Shown here piece by piece: positions 1 to 11,975 of a DNA stretch of 64,000 bases. The position numbers and the translations under genes were made by a program. This stretch comes from Rapana venosa (Eukaryota > Mollusca > Gastropoda > Neogastropoda > Muricidae): positions 20,560,912-20,624,911 of the forward strand of contig CM054167.1 in the NCBI GenBank assembly GCA_028751875.1, read 5' to 3'. Numbering within the stretch: the stretch's first letter is position 1; each line of letters opens with the position of its first letter. The notes under the pieces are model-generated. The model saw only the letters and a list, made by a program, of their open reading frames with translations. It was not told where the DNA came from and searched no databases.

Positions 1-84
1 CCCTCAGAGGCCGAGCAGAACAACGGCACTGGTATCCCGCTGGACAAGATGACCACTGACGCTTTCGGGGAAAGGCTGATCTAG
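1..84 (+). CDS. C-terminal end of an unidentified protein (last exon, partial)
   Basis: Frame 1 is open from the first base of the window and stops at TAG (82-84). It encodes 27 residues, beginning PSEAEQNNGTG and ending TDAFGERLI. The segment is GC-rich and balanced in composition, unlike the T- and GA-rich sequence that follows at once, which is what a coding-to-3'UTR transition looks like. The peptide is hydrophilic and has no recognisable domain, so it reads as a cytoplasmic or disordered C-terminal tail. The rest of the gene lies left of the window. I cannot name the product. The alternative is a chance open frame, but the abrupt composition change argues against that. Confidence 0.5.
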   Translation, partial: PSEAEQNNGTGIPLDKMTTDAFGERLI

Positions 85-486
85 GTTTTTTTTTGCAGCA
101 AAAGTGGGCAGGAGAGAGAGAGAGAGAGAGGAGCCAGGTCATTTTTTTTTTTGGTGAGGGAACGGTGGTCAAGATGGACATTATTTTTCTTTTTTTTAAG
201 TGGTTTGGTCAGTGGGTTGAGTGAGCGTCCGTCATTTTTTGGCGTCAGAGTGTGTGTGTGTCAGAATATTTATTTTTATTGTATTTATTTATTTATTCTT
301 TTATATCGAGGATAATGGAATAAGCACTCATGTGCTTTTTTACAACCAGTCCCCGTCTGTATGCGGTTTTGTAAATTTTGTCATCTGTTTCCACCGGCAC
401 ACAATGGCCTACTCTTTCGAAAATCGAAACAGGATTTAACGTGTGCGCAAGATGTTCTGCGTGCGTTCGAACACGGGGCCTCGGTT

Positions 487-557
<71 letters not shown>

Positions 558-1552
558 TTGTTAGTGAAAGAGTGAAAATTCTGAGAATGGGCGACAGTTT
601 TGTTCTAAGAGAGACAGACAGAGATAGTGGGGGGGGGGGGGGGGGGGGGTTGCAATTTGACAGAGTGAAAGTGCGTAAGAGTGGGAGACATTTTAGTTTC
701 TGAGACAAGAAGAAAGAAACAAAAGAAGAAGAAAAAGCAACAACCCTGAGTTTGCAGTCTGACGGAATACATGGGTATAAGTTCTGAGAGTGGAAGAAAT
801 TTGAATTTCGTAAAGCAGAAAAGCGAAGGAAAAATTCCAGAGTTTGTTGTTGAACAGAGCAAATGGACGTACGTGTTAAGAGTGGAAGAAACTGTAGTTT
901 GTAGGAGATGTCGGGGAGAGAACAAAGAAGCACAATAGCAGCAACAAACGAGAAAACAAGTCAGTACTTTCTGACAATGAAAGATTATCAATTTCTAAGA
1001 GAGGACGATTTTGTCTTTCTGTTTGGTGTTTAGTTTTAAACAAGAGTCTGATTTCTTAAAATGAGGGCGTCTGTTTTTCGAGATTGTAAGAGTCTTTGTT
1101 TTTATGTTTGTGTGATTTATTTTCTTTTTGTTTGTTTGTTTATTATTTGTTGCTTTTTTTTTTTGGGGGGGGGGGGGGAGTGAAAGGTTCTGATTTGTAA
1201 GAGAGAGTCAATGTTATTTATCTGACAGCGGGAAAGTCTACATTTTCTTGGAGTGAGGGATTCTTGACGTGAGAAAATCTTTGATCTCTTTTTTTTTTTT
1301 AGAGTGAGAGGATACAAAACTCCTCAGAATGAAAGAGTTGGACATTTGTGAGAGTGAAAGATTCACATTTCAGAGAGTTGGAGAGTCTGTGATTTCTGAG
1401 AGTGGAACAGTCCGTCATTTTTTGTATTTATTTTTTTTAGAGTGGAAGAATCTGTGATTTCAGCTATCTAGTAATGTGATTATGGAGAAAAGACAGAGAG
1501 TACTTACGCAAGAATGGTGTGATTTTATTTGTCTTTGAAAGTGATACATTAT

Positions 1553-1618
<66 letters not shown>

Positions 1619-1860
1619 TGTCTAATGAGACAGAGACTGGTGCTTCGGTTTTGTGACTAGAGAGACTGGTGTTTTCAGACGAAAAATCGATGGCAGTTTG
1701 CTGGGATACGATATGATTTTGTCAAGAAAGGATTAGTAGTAGATCTTTCCTTAGATTCGTGTAAGGCATTTGATACAGTTGGTTGTAAAGGATCATCAAC
1801 AATAATTACAGTATATGAAATCACAGAAAGGGTTTTTCGTTTTCACTCCGAATGTCTATT
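85..1860. other. 3' UTR / low-complexity flank with GA, GT and poly-G tracts
   Basis: After the stop at 84 the sequence is T-rich and purine-rich, with no coding signal on either strand. It holds a GT array (about 489-553), a poly-G run (630-649), another G run near 1165-1178, and a long GA array (about 1556-1619). Many short phrases of the type GAGAGTGRAAG recur between 550 and 1460, so the interval looks like a decayed GA-rich satellite. A partial SINE sits at 294-488. Confidence 0.5.
294..488 (-). repeat. tRNA-derived SINE, family 1, 5'-truncated copy
   Basis: The segment starting TTTATATCGAGGATAATGG and running to the CTCGGTTTATG at the edge of the GT array matches the body of the full-length copies at 60107-60440 and 60790-61165. 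The tail end comes first on the plus strand, so the element points to the minus strand. The tRNA-like head is missing: the copy stops where the GT microsatellite begins. Confidence 0.75.
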
Positions 1861-1876
1861 CTCATCATCATCATCA

Positions 1877-3517
1877 TCAGACCCGTGACCTTGGCGGTCG
1901 TGGGGGAGACATGAAAGACGATGCCGTGGTAAGCCTCCTCCATCCATCTCGGTCCTCGGCTCTGCGCAGTAGTGCCGAGTCATTCATCCTGGTCCATTCT
2001 CTGATGTTGTCCATCCATGACTTGTTCTGTCTTCCCCTCCTTCTGCCACCTTCGAGTGTTCCCTGCAGTACTGTTTTGGGCAGAGTGTTGTGGCGGGTGA
2101 CGTGGCCGAACCATGTCAGCTTTTTCTTCTTGACGATGGTGAGAAGGGGTTCCTGTGGACCTGCCAGCCGTGTTATTTGACTCTTGACAAATTCGTTGGT
2201 CTTTCGTTCTCTCCAGGATATGCCCAGTAGTTTTCTATGGCATTTTGTTTCGAATGACTGGATTCGCTTTGCTGTTTCAGCAGTCAATGTCCAGGTTTCA
2301 CTTCCGTACAGCAGGATCGACTGAATTAGGGCTTTGTAGAGCTTTAGTTTGATTGGGAAACTGATCTCTTTACTTTTCCATATGGTGGCGAGTTTTGTCA
2401 TGGAAGATGTTGCCATGGCTATTCTGACTTTGATTTCTGTCGTCGATCGCCCGTCCTTTGTGAGTGTAGCGCCGAGGTATTTAAAAGCGTCTACCTCCTC
2501 CAGTTGTTGGCCGTTCATGTAAATTTTAGCGGTGGCATTGCTCGTGCTGTTCACAAGTACTTTACTTTTCTCCGAGCTCACCTCCATCCATATGCTCCAG
2601 CTCTGTTCTCAAGTCTGGTCGTAAGATCTTGCAGCTCTGTGTTACTTCCGCCCATGAGGTCAATGTCATCGGCAAACCGTAAGTTGTTGAGGGGTCTGCC
2701 GCCAATGGAGATGGTAGGGTGGAAGTCATGGAGGGTCTCTCTCATGATGTTTTCCAAGAACAGATTGAACAGGACTGGAGATAACAGGCATCCTTGTCGG
2801 ACCCCAACTGTGGTTTTGAAGGAGTCTCCGACCTGATTGTTCAGAAGGACTGCACTGCTTGCAGTGTTGTATAGTGCTTGAATGGTTTTGCACTAGTCCT
2901 TCTTCAATGCCAAACATTCTGAGGACTGCCACAGGCCTTCGTGCCATACTCTGTCAAAAGCTTCTTGAAGTCGATGAAGTTGTGGAACAGGTCTCTCTGA
3001 TGTTGAAGATGTTTTTCCATCATGATGTGGCAGTTAAAAATCTGTTCGATTGTGCTCCTGCCTGCCCTGAACCCAGCTTGTTCCTCTGCAAGGTGTTCTT
3101 CTGCCTCCTTCTTGAGTCGATTCAAAATAACTTTGAGCATGATCTTGCTGGCGTGGCTGATGAGGCTGATTGTTCTATAGTTTTGGCATTGGCGTAAATT
3201 CCCCTTCTTGGGCAGGGGTATGATGAGTGATTGTGTCCAGTCTGTTGGCCACTGTTTTGTCTCCCAAATCTTCTGACAGATAGCTGTAACATATGTGATG
3301 ACTGTTTCGCCACCATGCTTGAGCAGCTCTGCTGGTATATTGTCTGCTCCTGGGGGACTTTCCTACTGGTAAGCTGCGGATGGCTTCTTCCACTTCTTCC
3401 CTCAGTATAGGTAATGGCGAGGGTGCTCTTGATGTTGCTGCTTTCTTCTTTTATGCTCTTGTCAGGTTGTATTGGGTAGTTGTACAGTTCTTGACAATAT
3501 TCAGACCACCTGTTCAA
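1877..3517 (-). pseudogene. LINE reverse transcriptase, several frameshifts
   Basis: RT sequence is spread over several minus-strand frames: 3517-3122 (SEYCQELYNYPIQ, thumb-proximal linker), 3140-2904 (LNRLKKEAEEHLAEEQAGFRAG then FIDFKKL), 2947-2726, the FADDIDLMG catalytic box (FADD at 2665-2676), and 2587-1877. The last part holds YLGATLTKDG, LLYGSETWTL, LLGISWRERKTNEF and LTWFGHV. The order and spacing are those of an RTE-like polymerase. At least three frame changes make it non-functional. It ends at a stop that overlaps the TGA-repeat tail. Confidence 0.85.
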
Positions 3518-3910
3518 TGCAGCTGAGCTTTCTGTGAGGAGGTTTCCGGAGCTGTCTTCAATGACTGATGATTTGGTTTGAAGTGGTTTTGTGAGTTTCT
3601 TCAGGGTGTCGTATGCTTTTTACTGTTGCCCACTTTCATGTTTTTTTCGATCTCATCACATTGATCACTGATCCACTTCTCTCTGGCCTTTAACATTGAC
3701 TTCTTCACGAGATTGTTGGCCTCCCGGTATTCTTAGGGTTGGAAGACCTGGTTGGTTTCAGTGCTCTTCTTGTATCGCAGAGGTCCAAGATGTCATTGGT
3801 AGTCCATGGCTGGTGTTTATTCCTTGATGACCGAGTACCTCCTCTGCTGTTTCTCGGACTGCCTCATTGAAGTTGTTGGTGAGGTCATTGATGTCATTGT
3901 CCAGGTAGGG

Positions 3911-4926
3911 TTAATGCCGCAAACGTCCGCCAAGCTTAGCTTGGAAGATCTCCTCGACATCTGGATCTTTTAGTTTGTCCACGTCAAATTTGATACGTGG
4001 GTTTGCAGGCTGTTTGTTTTTCTTCAGCTTCATTTTGAATACCAGCAGCACAAGGTCGTAGTCGCTGCCTATGTCAGCTTCAGGATAGGTTTCTGTTCTG
4101 GCTCTGTTGATGCTGGATTTGAAGCGCCGTGGTGTTAAGATAAAATCTATTTGGTTATGGATCTTGCCGTTTGGCGCATGCCAGGTTGTCCTCCTTGACT
4201 GCTTGTGGGGATAGAGGGTATTGGCAATGGTAAGTCTGTGGGTGCAGGCAAACTCCAGCAGACGTAGTCCCCTGTCGTTGGTCTCCCCAGTTTCCAAACT
4301 GACCAACTGTTCCGGCCATTGGTTGTAAGAGTCAGGACCTACTTTGGCGTTAAAATCCCCTTGGATGATGATGATGTCCTTCTTGGGTATTTTCTTAATG
4401 GTCACTTCAAGATCTTCATAAAATTCTTCTACTTCTTCATCTGTATGGTCAGATGATGGTGCATAGATTTGTATGATGGTGATGTTCTTGGGCTTGGCCG
4501 ACACCGGATGCTGATAATCCTGCTGGAAGCCGGTGTACAGCTGATAATGCACCCCACTACTTCCTTTCTGACAATAAATGCCACTCCATGTTGGTGATGT
4601 TTCTCTTGGCCACTGTACCAGATCTTGTTGCCTTCTTCAGTCAATGTCTCACCAAATCCTGTCCATCTCACTTCTCCTAGTCCAATAATGTCCCATTTAT
4701 ATCGGCTAAGCTCATACTCTAGTTCTTTGATTTTTCCACACTGGTAGAGTGTACGGACGTTCCATGTACCAATGGTGATTTGTTCTCTAGGGAGCTTAAG
4801 TAATGTTTTAACTCCAGTAGCTGACTTATCACTTCCACCCTGGTGTTGATCAATGGAAAGCGCGGTCGTTGGTAACCCGGGCCTCGACCGATCCGGTATC
4901 ATTTCGGCTTTGCATTTGTCTTTCAT
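3911..4926 (-). pseudogene. LINE apurinic-like endonuclease domain, frameshifted
   Basis: Two overlapping frames (4926-4429 and 4552-3911) together make one exonuclease/endonuclease/phosphatase-fold domain that would nick target DNA for LINE insertion. Visible motifs in order are TWNVRTLYQ, IIGLGEVRWTG, a GVAFIV strand, IIQIYAPSSDH, GDFNAKVG, NQIDFILT and GSDYDLVL. The usual final SDH is SDY here, so a catalytic-region His is lost. The frame change lies near 4500, between SIR and SAKPKNITI. It is followed downstream, after an unreadable linker (about 3520-3910), by the RT of the same element. Confidence 0.85.
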
Positions 4927-5139
4927 GTTTTTTCTGTGGGCTTAGGATATTCCTTGGTGGCGCCAATCTCCTCTCCAAGTCTCCATATGTTTTGGGTTTT
5001 TTCTATTGGGGTTTCCTCCCCCACATGCAACAGGTTGTACTGGGTTACATGGATACCAGTAGCAGTAGCAGAGAACTTCTCTGACTGAGCAGAGGCCAAA
5101 AAGTCAGTCAATGATACCCCATTGCCGTATACATACAAA

Positions 5140-6630
5140 TTTACTGAGTAGCATCTCCCAGGGAAATACCCTGAACCCTCTTTTATTTATGTTCATAAAT
5201 GTTTTTCTAAATTGTGTTTAATCGTCATTCAAAATATTTGCTTTTGTGGAAAAGTCGCAAAGAAACTCTTTGTGAAAAAAAATTTTCATGAAATGCAGAT
5301 ACTGTAATATAAAAGTCATAATCTAAGGCGAACAAGCGCATAGTGGGGAACATGGGAAATAACTCTTCTAATTCCTTGTTAGCGGCAAATCGTAACGCAA
5401 GTTGTAACATGATTTCTGACGAGGAAAAGGCTTCTGTTGCTTCCTTTGCGAAAACTTTTTCATGGGAATTTCATGTCTCTAAACTATTTTGTTAAGCAAC
5501 TAAACTCTTAGGTTTGATTTTTGTTTTTGTAATAAATTATGCACTTTGATCACAATGCTTTTTAATCACAAAACAGACTGTAACACAACTTGTACAGTTA
5601 TATGAAACATTTGTAAGGTCTCTTTTTGAGTATGGCACCAGCATGTGACAATGCTATCCAAAATGGAAAATGATCATCAGCAGCCCCAGGGTGAGTTCGG
5701 CCTAGAGTCACTAAGCTTTTGAAAGAATATCAGAAATTGCCTTTCACAGGGCAAATGACCTATTTCGATCTGCATTTGCTAAAGGAAAACCTTATCGAGA
5801 CTGAGATTAAAACATTAATTTTTAATATCTACATTTGAATGGTTTTATAAGTATTATCTGGGACTGCCTGTGTACTAATTCACATTGGAGGAAAACAACA
5901 ACACAAGAATGTACATTTAGGGGGGAAAAATTGCTAAAATTCTTCCATATCTAAAAAGAAAAAATTAGTTAACACACAACTGCTAACCCATACAATAAGT
6001 CATGTTGAACGTTAGGCTTAAATATGCTGTACCAGAAACTATTCTCTCAAAACTCAATGCACAAAATCGGGCTGTATAAGTTGTTTTGTTTTCAAGAGAT
6101 GATCAGCTGGCCACATTCTCGTAATCAGCATAATCCTGGCCGCAAAAAATATCCTTCAAAGATTCTGGTTCTTCTCCAAATCTGTGATTTTTAACAAAAT
6201 ACTCTATATTTCACGTCTTTGTGATATTTAATACACAGTATTATTTTAGTTCATGTTTGACGACAGTAATAAAGAAATATTGCGTTCGAGAAAACGCTGT
6301 TTCAGGAAGAGACTGATTCGTCTCACATGACTATGAATTTGGAGCGAGGATTAGTTTGGTACAATCCCTGAGTTTTAGTTTATTCATATGCGCTGTACAT
6401 TCATCTGTATAATTTAATGCAGCCACAATGTCATTCTTCTGTATACAAGGACACAACTCTTGCAGGCTGCCTACCTAAGCTTGTAAACATCGTAATCTTC
6501 AGTTATATTACAACAAACGTAACTTAACATTCAGATAACTACTTTTAAAAGATACCTGCTGTTAGTGCACTGTCGAGAAAAATAACTGTTATCAAGTAAA
6601 TACTGGAGTAAATGTCTTGCCTAAGACGTT
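5140..6630. other. AT-rich intergenic DNA, nothing recognised
   Basis: No open frame with protein-like composition, no tRNA-like box and no tandem array is visible. Short ORFs on both strands (such as 5225-5410 minus) resemble no domain. Confidence 0.4.
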
Positions 6631-6639
6631 TCTAACAAC

Positions 6640-7215
6640 ATGCAAAACAGCTTGTCTACGTTAGGGTCAAAGCAACTTGTCAGGAGTCAAAATAGCTTGT
6701 CTATGTTAGGATCAAAGCAACTTAGGAGGCAAAATAGCTTGTCTACGTTAGGGTCAAAGCAGCTTATGTCAGGAGACAAACAGGAGACAAAACAGCTTGT
6801 CTACGTTAGGGTCAAAGCAACTTATGTCAGGAGTCAAAATAGCTTGTCTATGTTAGGATCAAAGCAACTTAGGAGGCAAAATAGCTTGTCTACGTTAGGG
6901 TCAAAGCAACTTATGTCAGGAGTCAAAATAGCTTGTCTACGTTAGGATCAAAGCAACTTAGGAGGCAAAATAGCTTGTCTACGATTAGGGTCAAAGCAGC
7001 TTATGTCAGGAGACAAACAGGAGACAAAACAGCTTGTCTAGGGTCAAAGCAACTTATGTCAGGAGTCAAAACAGCTTGTCTAGGGTCAAAGCAACTTATG
7101 TCAGGAGTCAAAACAGCTTGTCTAGGGTCAAAGCAACTTATGTCAGGAGGAAAAATAGCTTGCCTACGTTAGGGTCAATGCAACTTATGTCAGGAGTCAA
7201 AATAGCTTGTCAACA
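6640..7215. repeat. Minisatellite built on GTCAAAGCAACTTATGTCAGG
   Basis: Units of roughly 30-60 bp share GTCAAAGCAACTTATGTCAG, the phrase AATAGCTTGTCTACGTTAG and GGAGGCAAAATAGC in mosaic order. About fifteen copies are present. A higher-order block of several units (about 6660-6790) recurs at about 6840-7030. The open frames through it, encoding RVKATYVRSQNSLS-type repeats, are by-products of the array. Confidence 0.9.
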
Positions 7216-7433
7216 CAATTTATTCTGTCCGAGTTAGGTCTGGCAGGAATGGACAGAAATAGGCCTATCAGCTGTTGTCAGATGCCACAGAATTACAGTT
7301 TGACCCTGCTTACAGTTCAAGATCGTAGAATCAAAAGAAAGTTGTCAAAAGCAAGGGGTGAACAAAAAAGTAGTGTTGAGTCTACTTTTGTGGGTGTCCT
7401 TCTCTCTTGCTGTGTTTTCAGTGAAGAGAGGCT

Positions 7434-7491
7434 GTGGAGAGAGAGAGAGAGGGAGGGAGAGACAGAGTGAGAGAGAGAGAGAGAGAGAGAT

Positions 7492-7548
<57 letters not shown>

Positions 7549-7580
7549 TGTGTGTGTGTGTGTGTGTTGTGTGTTCTGAT
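7434..7580. repeat. GA then GT microsatellite
   Basis: A GAGAGA tract (about 7437-7488) passes directly into a GT tract (about 7493-7577) with a few interruptions. Confidence 0.95.
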
Positions 7581-7724
7581 GTCTGGGTGGGGTTCTTTAT
7601 ATCATGTAGAGTACGTTTTATAATTATGTATATTTTCATTCCATTTTATTCCACTACAGCTCAAATATTGAATAACCTCATCATCGTTATGTATTGTATC
7701 AGGACTCCATGACTGTTGAATCAA

Positions 7725-7990
7725 ACCCTTATCACATCACGTCACATTAGCTTTCGTCACATCACATCCTGTAACGATGTATAACGTCACGTCTCAATTC
7801 ATCAGGTCGCATTCTATTACATCACATTACGTTATATCATTACAGTTAATCTCATTAGAAATAATTTACATTATCATACCACATCAAATTTCACTGAAAG
7901 GTGTCACCTTACATTGTCTCCTATCACAGTACATAATATTTCACCATCGTGTTACACTACATTTTGAAGCATTAAATTATATTTCATAAT
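7725..7990. repeat. Degenerate CATCACATCACGT-type simple sequence
   Basis: Short words such as TCACATCAC, GTCACATTA and CATCACATT recur irregularly. No other feature is visible from 7590 to 8560. Confidence 0.4.
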
Positions 7991-8585
7991 ATAATAAGTG
8001 TTATGTTCTGATGCAAGCCCTCATCAGTGCATTCATCACTATGTGTTGTGTACTAAACGTCCATCACCTTCTACTCAAATTCTGAACAATGTCACAACTA
8101 TGAACTATGATCATAATGTTCATTACTGTTACGTCTACTGGAGCATTCCAACATTTTTATGGTTGGATAGCTTTCTTTACTTTTTAACAATGTGTCTTCC
8201 TTATCTTTTAACACTGTCACAAATACAAATGATCGTATTTCATTAGTGTTACGTGGACTTGAAATATTGAAAATATGTATTCGGATGGATAGTCTTCCAT
8301 TGGTTTGTTACTGACTTATGTGGCGCCATTTTGACTTGTTCCTGGGGAGGGGGGTTACGGCACCATTGAAATTATGTGTTTCTTTTTCTCATAGGTTTTT
8401 TTTCTCTGCAGAATACTTGAAGGCATGACATTTTTTCCTTGCAAAGATTTGAGGAGAGGGAGGGGGCTGTTGCTTATCTAAATTGACGGATGTGTTGTGC
8501 TTTGCTACATTTAAATCTACAATTCCCTTGATATGATGTTGATTGTGGAACAAGTGCTTGGATTGCCTGCAGAGACTGTCTTTGG

Positions 8586-8590
8586 TGTGT

Positions 8591-8662
<72 letters not shown>

Positions 8663-8673
8663 CGCACGCGCGC
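8586..8673. repeat. GT microsatellite ending in a CG tract
   Basis: A long GT array changes to GCGCGCGCGC at its right end, giving an alternating purine-pyrimidine stretch of Z-DNA type. Confidence 0.95.
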
Positions 8674-8937
8674 ACCAATGCGGATACATGCTTGCGATTA
8701 TTTAAACGCTCTTGTCTTTAATCCAGCTAGCAGTCTTTTTGTCATGAAACCCACTATGACCGGTTGAGATACAAATGTGATTGGAGAGATGAGGTAAGCT
8801 ACTGTCAGTATTCCTGTTTTCAACATGGCTTTTGTTCACACACATGGAATGACCGTACCGCATTGTAATGTTCATGTGTGCTGTGTTGTTTTTAGGTGTA
8901 TGGCAGTCTGTTGCACTGCATTACTATATTGCACTGC

Positions 8938-9236
8938 AGTAAAGGTCAAGGTGTCCCTTAACCAATGTGTATGTTGGGGGGAGCAAAATGTCAGAGACCT
9001 CAGCTTCTCCAGGGGGCCAGCATATTGAAGGCGGCGCCCATCTCCTCTCCCTCGCTGCTCAGGTGCCTAAAGAGGGCAGGTACCCATTTACAGCTGGGTG
9101 AACTGGGGGACTGACTGTACAGAAGCCAAGGTGAGCGAACGGTCAGCCATTTCAAGAAGTGACCACGCTCAGCGTTTAGCTTGGGGAGAGCAGTGTGCTC
9201 TGACCTGCTGAGCTATCCCGCGTCCCCTTGCGGGAG
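8938..9236 (-). repeat. tRNA-derived SINE, family 2
   Basis: The minus strand starts with a tRNA-like head, GCGGGATAGCTCAGCAGGTC, whose A-box is TAGCTCAGCAGGTCAGAG. It continues to a conserved core containing GGGTACCTGCCCTCT and GGAGATGGGCGCC. The copy at 61255-61562 aligns along the whole length. The B-box is not clear in either copy. Confidence 0.7.
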
Positions 9237-9239
9237 TGT

Positions 9240-9801
9240 AATACTGTACTGCATTGAGTATTAAACTTTGTCACAGTTTCTTGCACTGCTGTGTTGTACT
9301 ATACTGCACTGTTCTGCAAAGCGGGGGGTATGCTTTGCACTGCACTCGACTCTGTTGTGTTCTATTCCACACACGATGTTAAGTGTTCATGTATCATGCT
9401 GTGCACGATATTTTCCAATATGATATAGTTAGTTTATATCAATTCGCAGTATCCTACCTCACACAGCATGAAGCTATGCTATACTTTATACAATATTACG
9501 TTATTACATATTTTTCTTATTGACATGGTGCGTGCTCACAACACTGAGCATAATGAAGAAAGGATTATACTACGTAGTACTTTTTTATGCGTTGGTCCAT
9601 ACCGACACAACTGGCCCAATTTCAACTGTATTATTTGTGATTTAAATCGTCTGGTACTCCATTTTGGCGTTGTTGCTGGGAGGTGGGGGGGGGGGGGGCC
9701 AAACTAATAAGCGTACACCTTAGGAATATTGACTGACTCTCTCCTCTCTCTCTCTCTTCTTCTCTCTCTCTCTCTTCCTCTCTCTCTCTCTCTCTCTCTC
9801 T

Positions 9802-9833
<32 letters not shown>

Positions 9834-10195
9834 CCTCCCTATACTCCCAAGGGGAAAAGGACTATTTGGAACTGTATCAGGCCATACTCTGTAGTGCAAT
9901 AATAGAACAGTAACAATTATTATTGCTATCATCATTATGATCGTTATTACTATTACGTCATATAATTATATTGAACTGACTTTTTTTTCATTACCGCTGC
10001 ACGCTTATGTACACAATTATATCAGATGATTTGGTTTGCTACTGTTAATAATGATATAACTATGACGATGCCATATTTGATTGATGACATTTTTTTCACT
10101 TCGAAAACTTCAGATTATTGATCACGGTCTGATTTTCACTTTGATTTTTTTAAAATTATGATATACATTGCAATTCCAAGACAATGGTCAAATAT
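9240..10195. other. Intergenic DNA with CT/ATCT tract, no gene seen
   Basis: Contains repeated GCACTGCACT-like words (9240-9360), a G run (9684-9696) and a CTCTCT/ATCTATCT tract (about 9738-9832). Nothing protein-like is seen. Confidence 0.4.
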
Positions 10196-10250
10196 GAGTG
10201 AATCGAGCGCTTTGATTTCTCAGTGCAAGATACAGTGCTATATAAATTCC

Positions 10251-10282
<32 letters not shown>
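10196..10282 (+). repeat. SINE family 3, 5'-truncated 3' end with ATT-repeat tail
   Basis: GAGCGCTTTGATTT and the phrase AGTGCTATATAAATTCCAT followed by ATT repeats match the 3' ends of the copies at 22660-23035, 35462-35781 and 62640-63130. Confidence 0.75.
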
Positions 10283-10284
<2 letters not shown>

Positions 10285-10631
10285 CTAAACACCTCAGTAT
10301 ATATAAACGCCTTATATTGTAACATATCTCAGAGACAGTATCACAACTTCAAAAAGAAATTCTATGCCAAAGAAACACGCATTATCGGTGTTTCCTTTTA
10401 ATAATGCCTTACATGATACTTTTTTAAAAATCAGGAAATGATGATCATGATCACTCTCTTTCTATCATCAAAAAGATGAACACCTTTGGTACCTTTCTAT
10501 CACACACTAAGGATCACAACTGTAATGCATGCTGTACTGATTATTTATTTTGTCTGTCATGTCTTCTGTGTCGTTCCTGTCCTGCTGTTCCTACACCGTT
10601 ATTTATTTATTTATCCATCTCATTTTTATCT

Positions 10632-10715
10632 TTTCATTCTTTTATTTCCAGGGTAATGGAATAAGCACTCGTGTGCTTCTTTTCATCCAATACCCGTATG
10701 TTTGCATTTCATTCT
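10632..10715 (-). repeat. SINE family 1, 3'-end fragment
   Basis: TTATTTCCAGGGTAATGG and AATAAGCACTCGTGTGCTT match the 3' end of family 1 in minus orientation. The rest of the element is missing. Confidence 0.65.
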
Positions 10716-10729
10716 GATCATTATCTCTT

Positions 10730-11975
10730 GGCCCAGCCATACCTACATAGGTTCACTCTGTCGCACCTTCAGGTTTAGATGTCCACAGGGAGCTCTTCAG
10801 TGTCAGACTGAATGCCATGAGGCCACCAGCCAGAGAAGCCTTGCGCTGTTACTGGAACACTTTTGGTGGTGTTCAGGGGTGCCTGTTCTGAGCTAACATA
10901 CGCAGGGCGCCACCTACTAAGCCTCCACAAATGACAACAGTGGCTTACTCGCGGAAGCCAGACTGAGAGGGACGTCCACCCAGTGTGTGACTACCACAAA
11001 GTCCCCCCAATCACCTTCTCCCGTGAACCTCCAGTCTCGAAGGCTTTGACAGTCACTCACAAAGTGTACTGGGAATCGAAACCGAGATAGTGAGACCACA
11101 TCAACCGTGGTCATCGAATCAGAGACAATTTTTCTTTGATTGCGTAATGATCAGTGGTAATGAGGATGATGTAATGATGATGATGTTATGGAAGTGCGCT
11201 TGCATCGAGGCTACTTGACAAGGATGTATTCAACGCTTACTATCACATTTCTTGGCGTCAACCGGGCCCGAGAGATACAGACACCTGCCGTGCTGGTCAA
11301 GTAATTTTTAAGCGACACTCTCCCAATCGCATCTGTATATGGTTGAGGCTCGACTGTGTGGTTCCAGTCTTCCCAAATTTGACCCCACAGTAAGCTCACT
11401 TTGAGCAGAAGCTGGCCAGAGCTCAAGAAAACCCTGTGACTCATGGGATTCAAACCCGCGACCTTCTAGCCAGGAACCCATTGCGTTAACCACTGCACCA
11501 TGGTGGTAGGTGTGTTGTACTGAATTTGCAGTGTCTTGTAGAATGAGGTATTACGCTGATGCAACATGACTCCATACCATCTTACCATAATGAAAACCAC
11601 CTGAATTGTTCTTCGCTTCTTGGATAGAGCTGCAAGGTTCACCAATGATGAGAATTTAGTGTATGCCACCGCCACATTTCGACTAAGGGGATTCAGTTGG
11701 GAACTGAACATTCCAATCTTGCCAGGATGCTGAGGATGAACCTCCCTGCTCTTTCCGATTTTCAACTGTCGTGGGTTCTGTGGGTTCTGTTGACGTGCGC
11801 AAGTCTGTAAGCACTCAGGTCTGACTGGTTAAGAGTCTCTTCCGAAAGATTCTCATACATTCAGTTCGATTCTCCTGTCAAACTGGAAAGACAGGGCAAG
11901 GCTGGGAATCGAACCCGAAACCTCACGGTTTGCTGTTAGGCAGATGAACGTCTTAACCGTCCTGCTTCATTCTTC
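10730..11975 (-). repeat. Composite repeat with two tRNA-like modules, copy 1
   Basis: About 1.2 kb matches 16905-18290 in the same order. The first part (10730-11510) ends on the plus strand with the complement of a tRNA-like head. On the minus strand that head reads GGTGCAGTGGTTAACGC (A-box-like) and GGGTTTGAATCCC (B-box-like). A second module (about 11600-11975) ends with another head, GCAGGACGGTTAAGACG, and its own GGTTCGATTCCC. The two copies are perhaps 65-75% alike by eye, so they are old. This may be a dimeric SINE or a longer element carrying SINE-like ends. It has no protein-coding potential. Confidence 0.65.

Larger units (their letters stand above)
1861..5138 (-). mobile_element. 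RTE-like LINE (endonuclease plus reverse transcriptase), degenerate
   Basis: On the minus strand an apurinic-type endonuclease (about 4926-3911) is followed by a reverse transcriptase (about 3517-1877). The 3' end runs straight into a short TGATGATGATGA tail (1861-1880), as in RTE-clade LINEs, which end in simple repeats rather than poly(A). The endonuclease has the TWNVRTLYQCGK start found in CFDP2/BovB-like proteins. The RT has FADDIDLM and a C-terminal ILLYGSETWTLT segment. Several frameshifts break both domains, so the copy is dead. The sequence just upstream (4923-5138) has a 71-codon open frame with no recognisable domain and may be 5' UTR. The clade call is moderate; element identity as a LINE is secure. 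Confidence 0.9.

Noticed and set aside
436..991. Minus-strand ORFs with Pro and His-Thr runs
   Set aside because: They are translations of poly-G and GT tracts.
1877..2180. Plus-strand ORF at 1815-2180
   Set aside because: It is the antisense of the LINE reverse transcriptase end.
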